Origin: JANXLS01 sp038227045
GTDB lineage: Bacteria; Planctomycetota; SZUA-567; H5-PLA8
Assembly (NCBI GenBank): GCA_038227045.1
Contig: JBBRQD010000016.1
Coordinates: forward strand, 1-64,000
Direction: 5' to 3'
Length of the DNA: 64,000 bases
Made by a program: the position numbers and the translations under genes. The notes below the pieces were generated by a model. It was not told the DNA's origin. It did not search any database and saw only the letters and a list, made by a program, of their open reading frames with translations. Position 1 is the stretch's first letter; each line of letters opens with the position of its first letter. This document shows positions 34,790 to 42,573 of the stretch, piece by piece.

Positions 34790-35962
34790 TCAATTTTCCG
34801 GCTGGACCAGATCGGGTGGCACGTCGCGTCCGAGCGCCTGCGCTTTTTTGAACTGCGCGTCGGCCTCTTTCACCATCCCCATTCCAAGCGCGAGATAACC
34901 CAGTTGCTCGGGCACGACGCCGTTTCGAGGCTCCAGAATCGCGACGTTCTCGAAAGCGCCTTTGGCGAGCGCCGCATTGCCTTCCAGCGAGGCGACGAAC
35001 GCCAGAAACAACTGCGGCTCAGCCCACTGGGGATCGAGCTGCGTGGCGCGTTGAAACATGCCTTGCGCTTCGCTATCGTTGCCGTCGGCGATCAGTGCCA
35101 AGCCCAGATCGTAATAGCATTTCGCCAGGGGTTTGACGGCCGGCTGCGCGGCTTTCCAGTTGTCGAAACCTTTGCGGGCGGCCGTCTCGAAGATGGCGAT
35201 GCGCTGGGTTCCGCGCTGCGTGGCGGTTGGGATGGGATCGATGGAGCTTTTGGAGAACCACTCCTTCGCCTGCCGAAAATTACCGCGGCGCGCGGCGATG
35301 GCACCCATCAGCGCGCAGGCTTCGACGTTCAACGGATCGAGCTGAATGGCGCGCGACAACGCAGTCTCGGCTTCAGTCATTTTGCCGCGCCGCGCATGAA
35401 TCGTTCCGATGCGGCTGTGGGCCAGCGCATAATTCGGCACCTGATCGAGCGCCTTCTGATACGATGCGATCGCTTCGTCCGGCCGCCCGAGTGCGTTCAA
35501 GGAGTCGCCCAGCGACAGGCTAACCTGCGGCTGCTGCAGTTTGTGATTGAGCGACTGCCGGAAGTAATTCACGGCCTCGTCGTGCTGGTCGAGCTGTTGG
35601 CACGCCAGCCCCAGATTGGCTTCCGCGCAATGCCAGTTTGGAAACTGTTTCAGAGCCATCTGCAACGCTTCGTGCGCTTCGTCCGGACGCCCGTCGTACA
35701 GCAAGGCGAGGCCCAGATTGCTGTATGCTTCGGGATAATCGGGCGCCATTTTCAGCGCTTTGCGAAACTCCCTTTCGGCCTCGTCCCAGACGCCTTTTTC
35801 GATAAACGAACAGCCGCGCGTTACGAGTTCCTCGGCGAGCGCGAGCGGACGCGACTTGCGCGCCGGGCCGTCCTGCCCCATGCCGCTGAACGCGCCAAGC
35901 GTCTGCGGGGATTTAACGGTCGACTTTGAATGGACTACTCTTCTGATTGAGCGCACCGCCAT
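34790..35962 (-). CDS. TPR-repeat protein
   Basis: 390 residues from ATG 35962, with GGAG upstream. From residue about 40 it consists of roughly nine tetratricopeptide repeats (e.g. YPEAYSNLGLALLYDGRPDE, YALAHSRIGTIHARRGKMTE). The N-terminus is basic without a clear signal peptide, so a cytoplasmic scaffold is likely. One repeat region (SKSSIDPIPTATQRGTQRI) is irregular. No catalytic domain was seen. Divergent from kdsA. Confidence 0.85.
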   Translation of the reverse strand: MAVRSIRRVVHSKSTVKSPQTLGAFSGMGQDGPARKSRPLALAEELVTRGCSFIEKGVWDEAEREFRKALKMAPDYPEAYSNLGLALLYDGRPDEAHEALQMALKQFPNWHCAEANLGLACQQLDQHDEAVNYFRQSLNHKLQQPQVSLSLGDSLNALGRPDEAIASYQKALDQVPNYALAHSRIGTIHARRGKMTEAETALSRAIQLDPLNVEACALMGAIAARRGNFRQAKEWFSKSSIDPIPTATQRGTQRIAIFETAARKGFDNWKAAQPAVKPLAKCYYDLGLALIADGNDSEAQGMFQRATQLDPQWAEPQLFLAFVASLEGNAALAKGAFENVAILEPRNGVVPEQLGYLALGMGMVKEADAQFKKAQALGRDVPPDLVQPEN

Positions 35963-36153
35963 GGTAGACTACTCCTTGATGAGTCCTGGCATCTGACGTC
36001 TTTATCGAGATGAAAAATCAATACACCAAGTCTAACCGATTTTCGCAATCGCCGCCACATACCGGAAATGAATTTTCAAGACTGTTTTCTTCTCTCGTTT
36101 GCGCTATGCTACGCGGGTCAACTATTTCGCTCTCGATGGTTAGGAGAATGACC

Positions 36154-37080
36154 GTGCAAACACGCGAAGTCAATATTGCCGGAGTCAAAGTCGGCGGCGG
36201 CAATCCGCTGGCGTTGATCGCCGGACCGTGCGCGATCGAAGGCGCTGAAGCCTGCATGGACCAGGCGCGGCTTGTCAAGAATGCCGCCAAACAGGCCGGC
36301 ATCGCGCTGATTTTCAAAGCGTCTTTCGACAAAGCCAATCGGACATCCGGCAGCAGTTTCCGCGGGCCGGGAATGAAAGAGGGTCTGCAAATTCTGGCGG
36401 CCATAAAAAAAGAACTGGGGCTGCCAATCCTGACCGACGTCCACAGTCCCGAGCAATGCGACGCCGTCGCGGAAGTCGCGGACGTGCTGCAAATCCCCGC
36501 GCTGCTCTGCCGCCAGACCGATCTGATTCATGCCGCCGGCAAAACGGGCAAGGCCGTGAATGTCAAGAAGGGCCAGTTCCTCGCGCCCAGCGATATGCGC
36601 AATGTCGTCGAAAAACTTCTGGCGACCGACAATTCGGATATTCTACTGACCGAGCGCGGCACCTGCTTCGGCTACCATTATTTAATCAGCGACATGCGGG
36701 CGCTGCCCTCGATGCGCTTGCTGGGCTATCCCGTCGTATTCGACGCCACGCATTCCGTTCAAACGCCCGGTGGATTGGGAACGAAATCCGGTGGCGAACG
36801 CCAGTTCGTCGCGCCGCTGGCCCGGGCCGCGGTGGCCACGGGCATCGATTGCATCTTCCTGGAAGTCCACCCGGACCCCGACAAAGCGCTCAGCGACGGA
36901 CCCAACATGCTGCGCGTCGAGGATCTCCCCGCGCTGGTTACGCTGCTCCTCAATATTGACAAGGAAGTAAAGGCTGCAATCGAACAGGAAAACATCGTCG
37001 AACTGAGACGCCACGGCAAGTCTGCTTGGCAATCGTCGGGTGCTCATCTTGGTCTTGCGGAGCAGATAACCAAGTCCTGA
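36154..37080 (+). CDS. kdsA: 3-deoxy-D-manno-octulosonate 8-phosphate synthase
   Basis: 308 residues from GTG 36154, which lies seven bases after AGGAG; ATG 36148 is only one base away from it and less likely. It condenses phosphoenolpyruvate with arabinose 5-phosphate for KDO in LPS. Seen: LIAGPCAIEG, KASFDKANRTSGSSFRGPG, TDVHSPEQ, DVLQIPALLCRQTDLI, FDATHSVQ and EVHPDPDKALSDGPNML. Cys26 in AGPC marks the metal-dependent class, as in the Aquifex enzyme. Together with lpxA it shows the cell makes LPS. Confidence 0.95.
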   Translation: MQTREVNIAGVKVGGGNPLALIAGPCAIEGAEACMDQARLVKNAAKQAGIALIFKASFDKANRTSGSSFRGPGMKEGLQILAAIKKELGLPILTDVHSPEQCDAVAEVADVLQIPALLCRQTDLIHAAGKTGKAVNVKKGQFLAPSDMRNVVEKLLATDNSDILLTERGTCFGYHYLISDMRALPSMRLLGYPVVFDATHSVQTPGGLGTKSGGERQFVAPLARAAVATGIDCIFLEVHPDPDKALSDGPNMLRVEDLPALVTLLLNIDKEVKAAIEQENIVELRRHGKSAWQSSGAHLGLAEQITKS

Positions 37081-37268
37081 GTTTTGCCGCATTGAATTCG
37101 GAGGCCGGGCATGAAGTATCTTGATTTAATCACACGATTCGGTTTTTGCATGGAATTCCCGCGCGCGCAGCACAACCCATTGTCTTGAGCAATTTTTGCC
37201 AAAGAAATGAGAAAAAATAGGATCGTTATTGTACATGTAAGTGATACTTTTCTTAGGGGAGCGATAAC

Positions 37269-38279
37269 GTGTCCGGACCAATGGCAGACAATAACCGAAT
37301 GGGCAGCGACCTGGTGGTCCTGGACGATGTGGAAAGCTCACGCGGCATTCAAGAGCGGGCGCTATTTAAAGCCGGCTACAAACGGGTATCGGCGTTCGCG
37401 GCAAGTCCGGCGGTCATCAAGGAACAGCTTTCCAGACAACGCAATGGCAAAGCCGATCTGGTTCTTTTTGGGCTCGACCCGAGCAAAAGCGATTCTTGGG
37501 AAAATCTTCGACTGCTTCGTCAAGCGTTTGAAGGCCCGATCCTGGCGACCACGCTTAGCCACACCGCGGAGTCCCGCGAACGCGCGCAGAAAATGGGCAT
37601 CACCGATTTTTTCGCCATGGAAGAGTGTGGCGAAGAGGGTTTGGAGCTGAAAGTCGAAACCGTGCTGACCGCGCACCGCATCGACTCGCTGGGCCAGGAG
37701 AGCGACGCGCGCACGCAAGAGTTGTTCGTGAACATTCTGACGGTCATGGTGAAAATTCTCGAATCGAAAGACCCGTACACGCGCTTCCACAGCCATTCGG
37801 TGGCAAAATGGTCGCGCATGATCGGCCGGCGCAAGGGTCTGTCCGAAGACGAATTGAATCGCCTGGGCCTCGCGGCGCTCTTTCACGATTTCGGCAAAAT
37901 CGGCATCCCCGACGAGATTCTCTGCAAACCCGGGCGGCTGACCGAAGAAGAATTCACGATCATGAAAAAACACCCGACGATCGCCCGCGATCTGCTGCGG
38001 TCGCTCGAACCGCTGAGCGATCTGATCCCGGCGATCACACACCACCACGAACGCTGGGATGGGCGCGGCTATCCGGGCAACTTGAAGGGCGAGGATATAC
38101 CGCTTTGGGCGCGCATCATCGCCCTGGCCGATTCCTACGACACGATGTCCACGCGCCGCACATACAAAGAGCCGTACAGCCGCGAACACGTCGTTCAAGA
38201 ACTCGAAAAAGGCAAAGGCATGCACTACGATCCTGAATTGACCGACCATCTGCTCACGATTCTTCAAGAGAACGCGTGA
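37269..38279 (+). CDS. HD-GYP domain protein with degenerate receiver domain
   Basis: 336 residues from GTG 37269, well placed after AGGGGAG; ATG 37281 is an alternative. Residues about 13-130 have the fold pattern of a response-regulator receiver. However, the phospho-acceptor Asp position is Gly68 (DLVLFGLDP), and the conserved Lys after the fifth strand is missing (ITDFFAMEE). The HD-GYP domain is intact: HSHSVAKWS, FHDFGKIGIPDEIL (His206, Asp207) and HHHERWDGRGYPG. It should be a cyclic-di-GMP phosphodiesterase regulated by something other than phosphorylation. It ends 31 bp before chrA. Confidence 0.85.
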   Translation: MSGPMADNNRMGSDLVVLDDVESSRGIQERALFKAGYKRVSAFAASPAVIKEQLSRQRNGKADLVLFGLDPSKSDSWENLRLLRQAFEGPILATTLSHTAESRERAQKMGITDFFAMEECGEEGLELKVETVLTAHRIDSLGQESDARTQELFVNILTVMVKILESKDPYTRFHSHSVAKWSRMIGRRKGLSEDELNRLGLAALFHDFGKIGIPDEILCKPGRLTEEEFTIMKKHPTIARDLLRSLEPLSDLIPAITHHHERWDGRGYPGNLKGEDIPLWARIIALADSYDTMSTRRTYKEPYSREHVVQELEKGKGMHYDPELTDHLLTILQENA

Positions 38280-38310
38280 AGCAACCGCGTCAATCCAGGC
38301 CTACGATCCC

Positions 38311-39477
38311 TTGAAACGCGTCGAACTCTTCCTCATCTTTTTCCGCATTGGCGCAACCGCCTTCGGCGGACCGGCCGCGCATATCGCCATGATGGAGGAC
38401 GAATTTGTCCGGCGCAGAGCCTGGGTCACGCGCGAACGCTTCCTCGATTTGCTCGGCGCGGCGAATTTGATTCCCGGCCCCACATCGACGGAACTGGCGC
38501 TACTGATTGGAATGGAGCGCGCGGGATTGATGGGTCTGCTGCTGGCGGGCGCGGGCTTTATTTTGCCGGCTTTCGTGCTGGTGATGATCATCGCCGCGTT
38601 CTGCGCCGCGGGAGGCGCGACGCCGGCGTTTGAGAGCGTGATGCGGGGAATTCAGCCGGTCATTCTCGCCATCGTTTTGCAGGCACTCATTAATTTGAGC
38701 AAGACGGCGTTCAAGACGCGCCTCTTGATTTTGTGCGCCGCGCTGGTGGCCGTCGGCGCGATCTTTGAACTGAATGTGCTGGTATTGTTGCTGGCTGCCG
38801 GGATTTCAAATGCGCTTTACAACACACTCAAATCGCCGGTCGTTTCCGTGACGGCCAGCGTCGCTCTGTTCGGCGCGTTAATCTTTGGCAAGCGCCGATT
38901 TTTTCCGCCACCCCAGCGCGCCGGCGGGCAACCGATTCCCGACGCGTCCATGGTGGCTCAATCCGTGCCTGCCGTGACCGTCTTGTTGAGCTTTCTCAAG
39001 ATCGGCGCTTTTTATTACGGCGGCGGTTATGTCCTGCTCGCGTTCTTGCGAGAAGAGTTCGTCGAGAAAAACCTGATCAGCGAAAAGCAACTCATGACCG
39101 CCATCGCGGTGGGGCAGTTCACGCCCGGCCCGCTGTTCACGTCGGCGACGTTTATCGGCTATCAGTTGCAGGGAGTCGCCGGAGCCGTCGCGGCAACCGT
39201 GGGCATCTTCGCGCCGGCGTTTCTGTATGCGGCCCTGAGCGGATTGTTCGTGCCGCGCATCCGCAAATCGCCGCTGGCCGGCGAGTTCCTGGACGGAGTC
39301 AACGCCGCAAGCTGCGCACTGATGGCTGTTGTCACGGCGCAATTGAGTGGCAACGCAGTTGTCGATTGGAAAACGGCGCTGATCGGACTGATCAGCGCCG
39401 CTGTGTTGATTCGCTTTAAGATCAATGCCACATGGCTGGTTCTGGCGGGCGCGGCGATCGGGTGGCTGTGTTTGTGA
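38311..39477 (+). CDS. chrA: Chromate transporter (two CHR domains)
   Basis: 388 residues from TTG 38311. Two CHR domains are seen: LFLIFFRIGATAFGGPAAHI...NLIPGPTSTELALLIG, and FLKIGAFYYGGGYVLLAFLREE...QFTPGPLFTSATFIGYQL. This gives about ten to twelve transmembrane helices. The family pumps chromate, but many members in such genomes may move other anions. It runs tail-to-tail with the selenoprotein gene with a 12-bp gap. Confidence 0.88.
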   Translation: MKRVELFLIFFRIGATAFGGPAAHIAMMEDEFVRRRAWVTRERFLDLLGAANLIPGPTSTELALLIGMERAGLMGLLLAGAGFILPAFVLVMIIAAFCAAGGATPAFESVMRGIQPVILAIVLQALINLSKTAFKTRLLILCAALVAVGAIFELNVLVLLLAAGISNALYNTLKSPVVSVTASVALFGALIFGKRRFFPPPQRAGGQPIPDASMVAQSVPAVTVLLSFLKIGAFYYGGGYVLLAFLREEFVEKNLISEKQLMTAIAVGQFTPGPLFTSATFIGYQLQGVAGAVAATVGIFAPAFLYAALSGLFVPRIRKSPLAGEFLDGVNAASCALMAVVTAQLSGNAVVDWKTALIGLISAAVLIRFKINATWLVLAGAAIGWLCL

Positions 39478-39488
39478 AAGTACTCAGC

Positions 39489-40496
39489 TCACACCTTGTC
39501 CAGCACTTTTACATTCTGCGAGGATTTTCCCGCTTCGGTGTCGGCGTAATCGCGCTGCAAGATTGTCAGTCCGGCTTTGGCGTTGTCGCGGTCGGTCTTG
39601 ACTTTTGAATTGGCCCACTCCTGGATTTTGTCGAGCATGACTTTAGCGGTCTTTTCCTTTTTGACCTTCGCGTCCGACTCCAATTTACTCATTTCCGATT
39701 TGGCTTTAGCCGCTTCGGGGTACGGCTTGTACGACTGCGTTACGGAGTCATACAATTTGTAACCTTCCCATTTCTGTTGCGCAGCGACTTTTTCCGCGGC
39801 TTCGGTCATGAGTTTCGCGATATCCTCTTTGACCACCGCTTCAAGTTTCTGCGCCGCGGCCTTGACCTTCGCATCGCCGGCTCCCAGCGCCTGTTTGATT
39901 GTCGTGACCGCCTGCGCCGTCTGGCCGAATTCGAGCGAGAACCACGCTTTTTTCAAGACCTCGGGAATTTCCTTGGGATCCATCTTCCACTTGGCGTTGG
40001 GAAGTTCTTTCTCAACTTCCGCTTTCATGTCGCCGATGCTGTGGAATTGCCCGCTGGGCGTTAGGATCATGTCCTGATAGATATTTTGCAGATTGATGAC
40101 CACTTTAAGGTAAGCAGTTTCAAACGAGCGGTCGACGTCGGCATAGATGGCCCACTCCGTCTTCACGCCCTTGGCGTAACTCGTGACTTGCGGAACGGGA
40201 TGGCCGGAGTTGACTCCGATGAACAAGACAGGTTGGTTCTCAAAGGATTTGCGGATCTGGTCCAGACCGGGCCAGGCTTCGTGACACTTGGGTCATCCCG
40301 ACTCGTAGAATCGGAACACAACAACTTTGCCCTTGAGCCCCGCCAGCGAGTACGGCCCGTTCAACGCCCACGTGTTGTTGAAATCCGGCGCGCCGGTGGC
40401 GGCATCGCCTGCCGTGTCGGGCGTTTTCTTGTCCGCGGCAAACAGGCAAATAGCCATACAGGCCATTGCAAGCAGCCCAAGTCTCTTAAAATTCAT
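39489..40496 (-). CDS. Probable selenocysteine-containing exported thioredoxin-like protein (in-frame TGA)
   Basis: Seen: ATG 40496 has a near-perfect AAGGAGG five bases upstream. The frame reads signal peptide MNFKRLGLLAMACMAICLFA, then a thioredoxin-like start (LAGLKGKVVVFRFYESG). It meets TGA at 40293-40295 and continues in the same frame, with no other stop, as PKCHEAWPGLDQIRKSF to a TAA at 39489. If TGA is read as Sec (residue 68) the product is 335 residues. Its redox motif is U-P-K-C at the exact place of thioredoxin CxxC. A hairpin with GGUCU loop follows (see SECIS entry). The Trx-like domain spans about 38-180; the last 150 residues are Lys/Ala-rich and helical. Inferred: a periplasmic thiol/selenol redox protein. 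Alternatives are a nonsense mutation or sequencing error. Confidence 0.8.
40257..40275 (-). promoter_or_regulatory. Candidate bacterial SECIS hairpin
   Basis: On the mRNA, CUGG pairs with CCAG and CC with GG around one C-A mismatch, closed by a five-base loop GGUCU (40264-40268). The loop begins 24 bases after the UGA. Bacterial SECIS elements sit within the coding region just after UGA and need an apical GU; the E. coli fdhF loop is GGUCU-like. Energy was not computed. Confidence 0.65.
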
Positions 40497-40540
40497 CGAT
40501 TCCTCCTTCGAAATAATCGAAGAACGTACCTAAACAGCAT

Positions 40541-40705
40541 TATTGACCCGCGCATTTCTAAAGCATCATTCTCGCTTGCGGCGGGCGGCGTTGAACTTCG
40601 TTGGTCTCGCACGGCGTATTTTCCCAATACGCCTTTGCTCGACCGCCTCGTTCAACTTGCCCGGCGCGGCGCGATAATGACGCTTTAGAAACGCGCGGGT
40701 CAATA
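40541..40705. repeat. 165-bp imperfect palindrome
   Basis: The element runs from TATTGACCCGCGCATTTCTA to its near-complement ending AAACGCGCGGGTCAATA. Pairing continues inward through AAGC(A/G)TCATT, GCGG, GTTGAAC and GGCGTATT/AATACGCC, with mismatches and small bulges. It has no ORF of its own. It fills the gap between lpxA and the selenoprotein gene. The size and near-palindromic form resemble a MITE or other folded repeat element. No second copy is in the window. Confidence 0.75.
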
Positions 40706-40767
40706 GCTGAACTTTAGTATCCTTCTTTCCGCAAAATCTTTCAATAGTATTGTTATTTTTGCGGGAA

Positions 40768-41571
40768 TCATTCGCCAAGTTCATTGCGCCGGCCGGCTGT
40801 CCAATAGCGGCAGAAGCCCCGTTTGCTGGGCGTGCGGAAAAACTCGACCCAGTGTTTCACCGCCGCGCTGGCGAATTCGGCCTCGAGGCGCTCGAGCGCC
40901 CGTGTCAGTGTCAGCCCGCTGCGATACAGAATCTTGTAAGCGGCCTTGATCTCACGCCGATCCTGATCGCTAAGCGCGGCTGAGCGGCGCAGGCCGACGG
41001 AGTTCAACAGCGTCACCGAATTCGCGCCATCGCCGATTAAGTACGGCGGCACATCCATGCCAAAGCGCGAGCCGCCCGAGAGCATCGCCAGCCGGCCGAC
41101 GCGGACAAATTGATGAATCACCACGTTTCCGGACACAAACGCGCCATCGTCGATTTGCACATGCCCGGCCAACAGCGCGCCATTGGCAAGCAGCACGCCC
41201 GCGCCTAGTTTGCAATCGTGAGCGACATGGCTTCCCACCATTAAAAAGCAGTTGTCGCCCACAAGCGTACCCTCGCCAGTCGCCGAGCCGTGAATGGTGG
41301 CGTTCTCGCGCACGGTCACGCCGTCGCCCAGGACGGTGCGAATCGGTCCACCCTTATACGAAAAATCTTGAGGCGAATGCCCGATCACGGCATTCATGTG
41401 GACGCGGCAATTCTTGCCCAACGTCACGCCGGAACAGATATGCGCCCGCTCGCGAATGATGGTTCCGTCGCCGATGGACACGCCGGATTCAATGGACGCG
41501 AAAGCACCGACGGAGACGTTGTCGCCAAGCTGGGCTTCGGGGGAGACGAGGGCTGTGGGGTGGATGGTCAT
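40768..41571 (-). CDS. lpxA: UDP-N-acetylglucosamine acyltransferase
   Basis: 267 residues, the usual LpxA size. It transfers 3-hydroxyacyl from ACP to UDP-GlcNAc, the first step of lipid A synthesis. The N-terminal two-thirds is a left-handed beta-helix of hexapeptide repeats (IHPTALVSPEAQLGDNVSVG). Catalytic His118 lies in GSHVAHDC, matching E. coli His125. The helical C-terminus follows (LRRSAALSDQDRREIKAAYK). IGHSPQDFSYKG is a typical LpxA segment. The C-terminal end RTPSKRGFCRYWTAGR is divergent. Confidence 0.93.
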   Translation of the reverse strand: MTIHPTALVSPEAQLGDNVSVGAFASIESGVSIGDGTIIRERAHICSGVTLGKNCRVHMNAVIGHSPQDFSYKGGPIRTVLGDGVTVRENATIHGSATGEGTLVGDNCFLMVGSHVAHDCKLGAGVLLANGALLAGHVQIDDGAFVSGNVVIHQFVRVGRLAMLSGGSRFGMDVPPYLIGDGANSVTLLNSVGLRRSAALSDQDRREIKAAYKILYRSGLTLTRALERLEAEFASAAVKHWVEFFRTPSKRGFCRYWTAGRRNELGE

Positions 41572-41659
41572 TTATTGTGAAGAAGCTTCTAAAAGCCTAG
41601 CCAAAATGAATCTGAAACAAAGTCCTCTTTTTCACTTCTTCCATTACAAGAAAATTTAG

Positions 41660-41749
41660 TCAGCTCTGCGCAGCCCGCCGATCCAAATTCCGGTACTGAA
41701 TCGCCTCGCTCACGTGCGCCGCGTTGATTTTTTCGACGCCCTCCAAGCA
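41660..41749 (-). pseudogene. Duplicated 3' fragment of comM
   Basis: This 90-bp stretch translates as LEGVEKINAAHVSEAIQYRN followed by LDRRAAQS and a stop. It is nearly identical, in DNA and protein, to the last 28 codons of comM (ending RRGAQG). It abuts the stop of the small membrane gene at 41751-42134. It has no start codon and is a duplication remnant. Confidence 0.85.
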
Positions 41750-41750
41750 A

Positions 41751-42134
41751 TTAAACAATGTTTTTACTCTTCCGACTTGCTGCGCCATTAAAAATCCGTT
41801 TTTCGCAGGCATACCAGACCAACGAGAGGCAAACGGCGGCAGTCAATACATCAAGTAAAATGTTTGCGATTGATATTTCACCCCAGATTCTATTGATTCC
41901 CACATTCATTAAATTCGGGCCATCTATCCTTGCTGTGTGGAGGCAAGTTACCGTAAAAGGCCAACCGTAAACAAAACCAAACTCTGTAATCATTGAGCCA
42001 AAACCGTCAGAATCTGTTCTTAAGATTATTTCCTCTCCAAAGTTCATCCTAAGAAAAAAGCCCGCAACGAACATCAGCACAATGGCCGTCGAGAGATGTA
42101 TCTGAAATCGGCGTTTCCTGGGCTGTTCGCTCAT
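41751..42134 (-). CDS. Small two-TM membrane protein of the 'HLSTAIVLMFVAGG' family (copy 2)
   Basis: 127 residues. N-terminal RRFQIHLSTAIVLMFVAGFF forms the first helix. The loop contains FVYGWPFTV; the second helix is LLDVLTAAVCLSLVWYACE. It is a paralogue of the next gene and of the one at 4149-4496, sharing the first helix almost exactly, the GWP motif and the C-terminal W-x-C-E end. It is inserted between copy 3 and a duplicated piece of comM. Function unknown. Confidence 0.75.
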   Translation of the reverse strand: MSEQPRKRRFQIHLSTAIVLMFVAGFFLRMNFGEEIILRTDSDGFGSMITEFGFVYGWPFTVTCLHTARIDGPNLMNVGINRIWGEISIANILLDVLTAAVCLSLVWYACEKRIFNGAASRKSKNIV

Positions 42135-42189
42135 ACTTAGGCCTTACAGAATATTCGTATACCATGGGGAGTTAAGCGTTTAAACAAAG

Positions 42190-42573
42190 TTATTTTCTCC
42201 GAGAGGCTCGCCAACGAATCCAGAGTTCGCAGATGAACCACAATGAACAGAGCAGGATAAGAGCAACGCCTAAATTGAATGCGAAATTCCAATAGTAAAA
42301 ATCGCTTTTTCTGGTGAATGCCTGTTGCTCGTTGCCGAATGGATTATTTTCAGAGATCACCGTTATAGAAAGTAAAACCTTACGTGGCCATCCGTATCCA
42401 GCGCTCGTAAACGCCTGCCCTGTGGCCGTGTTGTCCATTGTGAATTGAATTTCATCTTCATTATTGTCAAGATCCAAACGGCGGGTTGAAAAATTCGCCC
42501 ACATAAGTCCGCCAGCCACGAACATCAGCACGATAGCCGTCGAGAGATGTATTTGGAACCAACATCTTCTCAT
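42190..42573 (-). CDS. Small two-TM membrane protein of the 'HLSTAIVLMFVAGG' family (copy 3)
   Basis: 127 residues. The start ATG (42571-42573) overlaps the comM stop (TAATG), so translation is probably coupled. First helix FQIHLSTAIVLMFVAGGLMW, loop motif YGWP, second helix FNLGVALILLCSLWFICELW. The middle loop (DLDNNEDEIQFTMDNTATGQ) is variable among copies. Function unknown. Confidence 0.75.
   Translation of the reverse strand: MRRCWFQIHLSTAIVLMFVAGGLMWANFSTRRLDLDNNEDEIQFTMDNTATGQAFTSAGYGWPRKVLLSITVISENNPFGNEQQAFTRKSDFYYWNFAFNLGVALILLCSLWFICELWIRWRASRRK

Noticed and set aside
34787..35929. Plus-strand ORF opposite the TPR gene
   Set aside because: Antisense to regular tetratricopeptide repeats; no ribosome binding site or domain.
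37081..37268. Possible small gene or riboswitch between kdsA and the HD-GYP gene
   Set aside because: No ORF with a ribosome binding site and no conserved RNA element could be recognised in the 188 bp.
40226..40293. Reading the two ORFs at 39489-40226 and 40293-40496 as a pseudogene or as separate genes
   Set aside because: The frame is unbroken apart from one TGA placed exactly at a CxxC cysteine, the ribosome binding site is strong, and a SECIS-like hairpin follows; decay would not be expected to leave this pattern. It remains the main alternative.
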